This document shows positions 57,367 through 64,000 of a DNA stretch of 64,000 nucleotides, piece after piece. Origin of the DNA: Asterias rubens (lineage: Eukaryota > Echinodermata > Asteroidea > Forcipulatida > Asteriidae); assembly GCF_902459465.1 (NCBI RefSeq), contig NC_047063.1:21869055-21933054 (forward strand). The letters are read 5' to 3'. Position 1 is the first letter of the stretch. Every line of letters begins with the position of its first letter. The translations under genes and the position numbers were made by a program. A model generated the notes under the pieces. That model was given only the letters and a program-made list of their open reading frames with translations. It did no database searches and was not told the origin of the DNA.

Positions 57367-57486
57367 ACGTCATTCATGACATAATCACCGGTGAAAACGT
57401 CATTCATGACATCATCACCGGTGACACGTCATTCATGACATAATCACCGGTGACAACGTCATTCATGACACAATCCCCAGTGACAA
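57367..57486. repeat. 30-bp minisatellite, four units
   Basis: Units of ACGTCATTCATGACATAATC followed by ACCGGTGACA, 29-30 bp each, the last diverged. Each unit contains the palindromes GTCATTCATGAC and CACCGGTG. Confidence 0.8.
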
Positions 57487-57609
57487 GCTCTTCATGGTCA
57501 TGACCCCAAATCAAAAACAATGTTCAGTTTTATTTCTGTGTATTTGATCCCTTGAACGCAAATCACACCCAGCAGCTGTGCCTTATAATCATTTGGGAGT
57601 CAACACAAA

Positions 57610-57773
57610 GCCCAATTTTACAAAACTGTTCAGCAAAAAGTACTGCGTAATAAAAAAAAATTCACAACAATGTAAACTTTATCGAATGTTTGCTGGTATT
57701 TTGTTTTTGCTAAGCAAGATTTTCCTTTGCTTAGCAGGTTCTTGTGCTTACAGGCTTTATGAAATTGGGCCCA
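57610..57773. mobile_element. family-F element
   Basis: AGCCCAATTTTACAAAACTG at the left, CTTTATGAAATTGGGCCC at the right, with GCTTAGCA-type internal repeats. Confidence 0.65.
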
Positions 57774-58020
57774 GGTAAACTTGACCGCTGTATTGCCTAA
57801 ATTTACCCTACACCCTTTGTATAGGAGTCAGTGTCATTGACTCCCAAAATAGTGCAACCAAGATTATTGTGAAGATGACATCAGGAAATTGAGTCAATTG
57901 ATTCTTTCCTCCCGTGTAGTTCAGGATTGTGTAATTATGTTCAAGTCAATAAGCACGCATCTTAACATTAACTATCTGTTTTTATGTATGGTTTAAATAA
58001 TGGCTCTTTGCGTTTAACAG

Positions 58021-58180
58021 CTTTCGCCACACTATGTCTGGCATGAACTTGGTCGACCTTGGCAATCAGCCAATCAGTAAGAGCGAATGGAGACAAGGAA
58101 AGCGTGACAGCAAGGATTTCTCTGTTGCCACGCCCACCGAGTTTGTCAAGAAGTTTGGAGGAGACTATGTCATCAATAAG
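58021..58180 (+). CDS. ACACA: ACC exon with AMPK phosphorylation site
   Basis: Acceptor GCGTTTAACAG/, donor AATAAG/gtaatt. Encodes FRHTMSGMNLVDLG, the counterpart of the rat Ser79 site: hydrophobic F at -5, R at -4, S, L at +4. The serine is residue 102 without the cassette and 126 with it. Then SKDFSVATPTEFVKKFGGDY and VINK, the entry to the biotin carboxylase domain. Confidence 0.92.
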
Positions 58181-58684
58181 GTAATTTGGGGTTCTTTGTC
58201 TTTGTCTTTGATCATTAGACGCAGGAAGTGTTTAGACTAAATGGATAGTACATCATTGTTTACTGGGAGAGGCAACTAAAGCTCGGTTTATTCTTCCTGC
58301 AAATGTGAAGAAAATGTTGACGTCACAGGGCTGTTTCGCTGCCAATGTTTCGCAGGAGTTGACCCTATCTCAACTATTGCGAATTTTAGACGTCAAAATT
58401 CATATCACATTTGCAAGTATGAACCGGGCTTATTTTCTATCGTCTTGTTTGTAAACACATCCAATACAGTAGGTCCTGTATACCCCGATCGGCAGTGCAT
58501 TTAAAAGAACCCAAAACACTTATCGTGGAAGAGAAGGAATATCTGGTTCACATAGTAAGCACTTTGTTTACAATTTCTTCAGGCTTGCGATCTGCAGTGA
58601 TCAAGTTCACTTATGAGGCATCCTTCGTTATATTACCAGAAATTTATTATAAATAAATTTAACGTGTTTCAAAACTCCCACCAG
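58181..58684. other. ACC intron
   Basis: No repeat with clear ends recognised. Confidence 0.5.
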
Positions 58685-58823
58685 GTTCTGATTGCTAACA
58701 ATGGCATTGCAGCAGTCAAGTGCATGCGTTCCATCAGACGATGGGCCTTCGAGGTGTTCCGCAGTGATAGAGCCATACGTTTTGTTGTCATGGTAACACC
58801 AGAGGATCTGACGGCTAATGCTG
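58685..58823 (+). CDS. ACACA: ACC exon, biotin carboxylase N-lobe start
   Basis: Acceptor TCCCACCAG/, donor AATGCTG/gtgagt. Encodes [20 protein letters not shown], then [20 protein letters not shown] and DLTANA, nearly identical to animal ACCs. Confidence 0.95.
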
Positions 58824-58913
58824 GTGAGTGAAAAGGTTTGGGTTTGCAGACACACCTTTCAAATTTTTATGAAATTTCTTTCGGCACTGAACTATAAGGT
58901 CATTAAATTCTGT

Positions 58914-59035
58914 TGTGTCCGAGCGGATAAGAGCGCCAACATTAGCTCTGGTGTTTCTGATCAGCAAAGTGTGGGCTCAAGTCCCAGTCATGACACTATT
59001 GTGTCCTTAAAGCAAGGAAATTAATCATTACTGCT
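58914..59035 (+). mobile_element. tRNA-Leu-type SINE, head fragment
   Basis: TGTCCGAGCGGATAAGAGC, CTCTGGTGTTTCTGATCAGC and GTGTCCTTAAAGCAAG match the 38332 SINE; the B box has decayed (GGCTCAAGTCC). Confidence 0.75.
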
Positions 59036-59061
59036 TTTTGAAAAAAGGAATGTTACGTTAA

Positions 59062-59265
59062 GGATTTGGGTACTTTTTGTAACACAAAACCCAATGTCAA
59101 CAGATTTACATTAAACTTACACAGTTTGAAGATAATGATAGTAGAAAGCGTTCCTTAAAATATTAGTTGCTGAGGTGCTGTAGTTTTTGAGAAATGAGTA
59201 AAACAATGTCAATCTGTGGACATTGTATTTTTTGTCCTACAAAAAGTACATATATACCCTGTAGC
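59062..59265. mobile_element. family-D element, internally deleted
   Basis: AGGATTTGGGTACTTTTTGT after TTAA 59058-59061, left arm to 'gagtaaaacaatgtc', then directly the right end CTGTGGACATTGTATTTTTT. The central hairpin is missing. Confidence 0.7.
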
Positions 59266-59365
59266 GGAAGTGAAGCCAAATTGACTAAAAGCCGAGTTGA
59301 TATCACTTTCTTGTTGTTATAATGTTTGGTGTTTGTGAAATAATGAGGGTTTCTTCACTCCACAG

Positions 59366-59557
59366 AGTACATCAAGCACGCTGACCACTACGTACCAGTA
59401 CCAGGGGGTTCTAATAACAACAACTATGCTAATGTGGAACTGATTCTTGATATTGCTAAGAGAGAGCAGGTGGATGCAGTGTGGGCGGGGTGGGGACACG
59501 CCTCGGAGTACCCTAAACTGCCCGAGATGCTCCACAAGACTAATATCGCTTTCATTG
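59366..59557 (+). CDS. ACACA: ACC exon, biotin carboxylase
   Basis: Acceptor CACTCCACAG/, donor TTCATTG/gtgagt. Encodes [53 protein letters not shown] and KTNIAFI. Confidence 0.95.
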
Positions 59558-59582
59558 GTGAGTAATTTATGATTTGTGAGTA

Positions 59583-60290
59583 TATTCATTAATTTGGTAT
59601 GTGGTAACACCATGTGTGTATCTACTTGCCAGGTAGAGTTTGTTCTTAGAGAACTGTCTTTCTTTATTCTACTAATGCGGAGTAGATTGTTCGGGTGTTC
59701 GGGAGACTTCTCAGTTCTGAAAAGAAGTGTCCTGCTTTTTAACTGCATGTACTACCCGGGCGGATTGTATAGAAAATAGGCTGGGACTACTACTTTAGCT
59801 TATAGGATCGTAATTAACTGTACTGGAATCAGTTCTTAAATTGGTCTCAACGTTTCGACTAGCTTGCTCTAGTGAGTAACTTATTAATAATATTTGGTTT
59901 GTGGTAACACCATGTGTGTATCTACTTGCCAGGTAGAATTTGTTCTTAGAGAACTGTCTTTCTTTATTCTACTAATGCGGAGTAGATTGTTCGGGTGTTC
60001 GGGAGACTTCTCAGTTCTGAAAAGAACTGTCCTGCTTTTTAACTGCATGTACTACCTGGGCGGATTGTATAGAAAATAGGCTGGGACTACTACTTTAGCT
60101 TATAGGATCGTAATTAACTGTACTGGAATCAGTTCTTAAATTGGTCTCAACGTTTCGACTAGCTTGCTCTAGTGAGTAACTTATTAATAATATTTGGTTT
60201 GTGGTAACACCATGTGTGTATCTACTTGCCAGGTAGAATTTGTTCTTAGAAAACTGTCTTTCTTTATTCTACTACCGCGGAGTAGGTGGT
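59583..60290. repeat. 300-bp tandem array of family H in ACC intron
   Basis: Landmark GTGGTAACACCATGTGTGTA recurs at 59601, 59901 and 60201: an exact 300-bp period. By eye the first two units differ at only about three positions, so the duplication is recent; the third breaks off after about 100 bases. The unit is related to family H at 9.6 and 27.6 kb. Confidence 0.85.
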
Positions 60291-60546
60291 AGCGCTTGTG
60301 AGATATTGCAAACAATCTTGAGTTATTATGTCTATGTAGAAAGAATCCTCTGTAAATGGAATGGACAATCTCAGACACGTTTTCTCAGATAAAAAAACTG
60401 GGGGAATAAAAACTGATTTTTGTTTTTGAAGTGAAATGATTCTCAAGTTGCTTTTAACTATCGAAAGGTGCTGTACTTTCTATACCAGTAAATTTGTTTG
60501 GCACCCCTGGACAAAGATATTGACAAAATTGGGAGACCGCCAGGGC

Positions 60547-60640
60547 TAGGTAGCATAGTTGGTATTGGTATAGCGCCGGCACGTTAGTCAGGAGGTTCAA
60601 GTCCCACTCTAGTTAATTTGTTTAAGCCCAAATCAAGTAA
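60547..60640 (+). repeat. tRNA-Asn-like SINE fragment
   Basis: AGCGCCGGCACGTTAGTC, B-box-like GGTTCAAGTCCCACTCTAGT, then the same 3' continuation as the copy at 21377. Confidence 0.6.
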
Positions 60641-60695
60641 GTTTGTGTTACCATTAATTTACGGAGCGATAACCAAACAGATACCTTCCCTTTAA

Positions 60696-61045
60696 AGGCA
60701 GTGGACACTATTAGTAATTACTCAAAAAAAGTATGAGCATAAAACCTTACTTGGTAACGAGTAATGGGGAGAGGTTGATAGTATAAAACATTTTTCGAGA
60801 AAGAAGTGATTTTCAGTGTATTTGATTTTGAGACCTGAGCAGATTTATAATTTGAGGTCTCGAAATCATGCATCTGAAAGCACACAACTTTGTGTGACAA
60901 GGTGCTTTTTTCTTTCATTATTATCTCCCAACTTTGAAGACCAATTTGAGTTCAAATGTTCACAGGTTTGTTACTTTATGCATATGCTAAGATACACCAA
61001 GTGAGAAGGATGGTCTTTGACAATTACCAATAGTGTCCAGGCTCT
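60696..61045. mobile_element. family-A TTAA element abutting an ACC exon
   Basis: Between TTAA 60692-60695 and 61046-61049; ends AGGCAGTGGACACTATTAGT and AATAGTGTCCAGGCTCT. Its right TTAA is only 22 bases from the exon at 61072. Confidence 0.9.
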
Positions 61046-61071
61046 TTAAGTCTTAACTCTTCTTCTCCTAG

Positions 61072-61280
61072 GTCCCTCTGAGAAGGCCATGTGGGCTCTA
61101 GGTGATAAAATTGCCTCGTCTATCGTCGCCCAGAGTGCCAACGTGCCCACGTTGCCCTGGAGCGGAGATGCCTTGTCCATTAGTTGGACTGAAGAGGATG
61201 CTCGGAGCGGTAACATCATTACAGTCCCACCTGACATTTATCAGAAGGGATGTGTCAATGATGTGGAGGACGCTTTGAAG
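61072..61280 (+). CDS. ACACA: ACC exon, start of ATP-grasp region
   Basis: Acceptor CTTCTTCTCCTAG/, donor TTTGAAG/gtacca. Encodes [38 protein letters not shown] and VNDVEDALK. Last ACC exon in the window; phase 0 exit. Confidence 0.94.
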
Positions 61281-61409
61281 GTACCAGTTTTTCTTCGCAA
61301 ATTTTCAAAAACTAACTGTATATTGCTTGTGACTGGTTCCCTGCTTAAAAAAGTTGGAGTTTCAGCTGTATTTTAAGCAGCTGAAAAGCTTTGTATAATT
61401 GGGTTCAGG

Positions 61410-61676
61410 GCCCAATTTCAGAGAGCTGCTTAAGAACTAAATTTTGCTTAAGCACAAAATTCCTTGCTATAGTAAAATCAGATTACCGGCCAAGACTCCA
61501 CTCAATTGTTATGCTAACTAAACAACAGCTTAAATACCAGTCACAAGCAATATATACGACATGAAATTTTTGCCAGTAACATGTATGAAATAACAAGCTA
61601 TTTTCGTGCTTAAGCAATTTGCACCTGGGCTCAATTTCATAGAGCTGCTTTTAAGCACAAGCAGCTAAGCACAGTA
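61410..61676. mobile_element. family-F elements, interrupted by a LINE
   Basis: GGGCCCAATTTCAGAGAGCT at 61417 and a second left end GGCTCAATTTCATAGAGCTG at 61628. The LINE's TTA tail begins inside this second copy, and a right end (GCAGCTCTTTGAAATTGGGC) appears after the LINE at the window edge. Confidence 0.65.
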
Positions 61677-63778
61677 ATATTATTATTATTATTATTATTA
61701 TTTATTCGGCCAAGATTTCAACAAACAGTACAAGATACAATATTGAAATAATAAATAAATAAAGAAATATAACAGTATAAGAAACAATGAATGTAAACTT
61801 AAGACATCTAGAACAATTGTAAACCAATGATTGAGTGAGACAGAGCACTGGCAATCAAGCAAGACAATTATAAAAACAGACAGGACAAGCCCATTCTAAG
61901 ATGGCCAGGATTAATAAAAGTGAACCTAACCACTGTGACTCGAAAGCCTATCAATCCAATCTTAAAATAGGAATAGAATCTTTAACAAACATTTAAAAAC
62001 AGTAAAGATAAACTTTGGAAAATATAATAAATATTAAGAACAAAATAAATATGTATATGTTAAGAAAAACCTATTTATATGTAGCAAGATTATTTGGAAG
62101 TGCACATTTGAGTTTAAAAAAAGCTGACCTAAAAACAATGAACAAATGAGGAAATAAAAATATAGAAATTAAGAAAAGGGCCAATCTTTATCAACAGATA
62201 AATTAAAAACAATTTGGAAAAACTCTACAGGTTCTGGAAGTGCTGACACAGGTATCTTTTAAAACAATTGTATGAATCGAGGGTGAGGGAGTTGCAGATA
62301 TTTGTTGGCAGACCGCTCCAAACACGAGGGAAAGAATGAACTGAAGTGTTTTTTAGGCTGAGGGTTCTAGCATACAAATGGTTGAATACGAGTGTATCGG
62401 TGTGTCGGGTATTGACAGAGGTATTCAAGTTGATGATGTGACAATTAATTAAACCAAATAAACAACAAGTGGTGAATTGCACAATGAGTCTTTGTCGTCT
62501 GGATTCAAGCGTTTGCCAGTTTAGAGTTTTGAGTCTGTCCTCGTATGACATTGCACCTCGTTGTTGCCTAAGGAACATCCTCGTAGCTCTCCTTTGGACA
62601 CGTTCAAGTTTTGCTGAAAGTGTTGTAGTATATGGGCACCATGCAGGCAGCCCATACTCAAGAATAGGTAATACAAGGGATATGTAAAGGGACATTAATG
62701 CGGTTGGGGATGTTCCACCTGCCGTATGCCAGATGAAACCTAGAGTCCTATTTGCCTTGGAGACAACACTGTTGACATGGTCAGACCAAGTGAGGTTATG
62801 ATTGATCACGACTCCAAGGTATTTGTAGGTGGCAGTTATTTTGAGGGAGGATCCATGAATAGAGTACTCTGGAAGGGCTAGTGTTTTTGTAGATCTGGTC
62901 ATATGCATAATCATAGACTTATTGGTGTTTATTTTCATCCCATTGGCCACACTCCACAAGTCGATGGCATCAAGGTCAGCTTGCAAGGAAAGTTCATCTG
63001 CAGGGGAGTGGATAGGTCTATAGATGAGGGTGTCATCAGCAAAGAGCAAACACTTGGAATTGAGGGAATGGGAGATGTCACTGATGAATAAGTTAAACAG
63101 GAGGGGACCGAGGACACTTCCCTGAGGGACTCCAGATGTAACCGGAGACATGGACGATAAAGCTCCCTGGTACATAACCCGCTGGAACCGGCCAGTCAAA
63201 AATGCTTTCAGCCAATACCAAGTTTGACCACGGATGTTAAAGTTCTCTGCCAGTTTATTGAGGATTGTGTGATGAGGCATAACATCAAATGCCTTGCTAA
63301 AGTCCAGGAAAGCAATGTCTATGCGAGGTGGACGGGGTTTGTCCATGATTGTAGCCCAGTCATAAATAGCATTTGTGAGCTGGGTGACGCAGGATTTATG
63401 TGCTGTAAATCCATGTTGTTCATCATTACCAAGACAGTTAGAAGAAATATGTTCATTGATATTGTTAGCGACTGCTCTTTCAAGTATTTTGCAGACAATG
63501 GAGGTTAAAGCAATTGGACGATAGTTTTTGATGTCGGTTCGGTTGGCAGATTTAAACACAGGGGTGATATTAGATAATTTCCAGTCCAAGGGTAGGGAGC
63601 CGTGTAAGAGCGACAAATTCATCACACGTAATAGCGGTGGGGCGATGGAGGAGGCAGTTGAACGCAAAACTGTTGGTGAAATCCCATCAGGCCCAGGTGC
63701 CTTGAGAGGGTTGAGATTTTGCAGCGACTTTGTCAGCCATCCGAGTTCAATATGCCCTGTTCCTATTACTATGTAGTA
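61677..63778 (-). mobile_element. 5'-truncated LINE (CR1/Jockey/L2-like group) in ACC intron
   Basis: Spans from the (TTA)n tail (61677-61701; TAA repeats on its own strand) to the truncated 5' end near 63778. It lies antisense to ACC. Confidence 0.8.
62225..63772 (-). pseudogene. LINE reverse transcriptase, no endonuclease
   Basis: Open from the window-internal 5' truncation (about 63772) to a normal stop at 62225: 480 codons from the first Met plus about 35 upstream. RT motifs in order: PLKAPGPDGISP, YRPIALTS, FLDFSKAFDVMPHH, SGVPQGSVLGPLLFNLF, catalytic FADDT, NTNKS, YKYLGVVI, then the C-terminal KANRTLGF, LEYGLPAW and LERVQRRATRMF. All RT blocks are intact, so the insertion is young, but the missing endonuclease and 5' UTR make it dead. 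Confidence 0.88.
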
Positions 63779-64000
63779 TCATTAGTGTATTCTGTTTTAA
63801 TTTAAGTCAATATTTTGTATGACACCGGAACACATTATATGAAATGGAAATAAATTTTGTTGAATATCATGCTTACCGGGAAAGGGGTTACCAGTTATAA
63901 AATACCATTTCACATTTAGCATCTGTGACTGGTATCCTGCTTATTGTTGCTCAGTGTTTTAGCAAAATTTTCTGCTTAAGCAGCTCTTTGAAATTGGGCC
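63779..64000. other. ACC intron to window edge
   Basis: Family-F right end at about 63890-64000, cut by the window edge. No ACC exon seen between 61281 and 64000. Confidence 0.55.

Larger units (their letters stand above)
53499..64000 (+). other. ACACA: gene locus: acetyl-CoA carboxylase, 5' part
   Basis: Seven exons visible (one probably alternative), encoding the N-terminal regulatory segment and the first part of the biotin carboxylase domain. ACC makes malonyl-CoA from acetyl-CoA, bicarbonate and ATP, the committed step of fatty acid synthesis; the full enzyme is about 2300 residues. About 329 (cassette skipped) or 353 residues lie in the window; the rest (ATP-grasp, biotin carrier, carboxyltransferase) is off the right edge. 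Residues match animal ACC closely ([53 protein letters not shown]). The last visible intron, from 61281, is at least 2.7 kb. No transmembrane anchor appears at the N-terminus, so a cytosolic ACC1-type product is likely; invertebrates usually have a single ACC gene, so the vertebrate ACACA/ACACB names fit only loosely. Confidence 0.93.

Noticed and set aside
57367-57486. CRISPR-like array of 30-bp repeats
   Set aside because: Units are contiguous without spacers and the DNA is animal nuclear; it is a minisatellite.
61281-64000. Next ACC exon (the glycine-rich ATP-grasp loop)
   Set aside because: Searched by eye for the expected GGGGKG-type coding stretch with splice sites; none found, so it must lie beyond the window.

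Overview
The window is animal nuclear DNA: intron-split genes with GT-AG junctions, intronless TRIM genes, non-LTR retrotransposons, tRNA-derived SINEs and a very dense population of short inverted-repeat transposons. Protein similarity (RSBN1-type demethylase, acetyl-CoA carboxylase with a conserved AMPK site, TRIM-NHL genes, a 2A-like motif in a probable retroelement ORF) points to a deuterostome invertebrate, most probably an echinoderm. The echinoderm call is inference; no species is assigned.

Layout. 1-5.3 kb: no gene, only tandem and foldback repeats. 5.3-11.9 kb and 23.6-31.1 kb: two directly repeated copies of one segment, each carrying an intronless TRIM-NHL E3 ligase gene on the minus strand. 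11.9-23.6 kb: spacer rich in MITEs and SINE pieces, with one promoter-like site near 14.85 kb. 31.2-36.3 kb: a short ORF with a 2A-like DVAVNPGP motif, then a chain of at least seven inverted-repeat elements. 36.4-43.9 kb: a complete five-exon plus-strand gene for an RSBN1/KDM9-type JmjC histone demethylase (633 codons from the preferred start). 44-51.4 kb: its 3' flank and intergenic repeats. 51.5-64 kb: the 5' part of acetyl-CoA carboxylase (plus strand): a 5' UTR exon, the N-terminal coding exon, a candidate 72-nt cassette exon, the AMPK-site exon and four exons of the biotin carboxylase domain. The gene runs off the right edge. Its last visible intron contains a 5'-truncated LINE on the minus strand.

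The strongest overall pattern is a community of at least seven different inverted-repeat families that all sit at TTAA and all begin with AG at the inner edge of the target. They nest in one another and abut at shared TTAA sites. Because the TRIM segment is duplicated, insertions can be ordered before and after the duplication. The two host genes (chromatin demethylase, fatty-acid synthesis) are independent single-copy genes; nothing suggests they work with the TRIM genes. All coordinates and splice sites were read by eye; repeat ends with intact TTAA or TSD are exact to within a base or two, others approximate.
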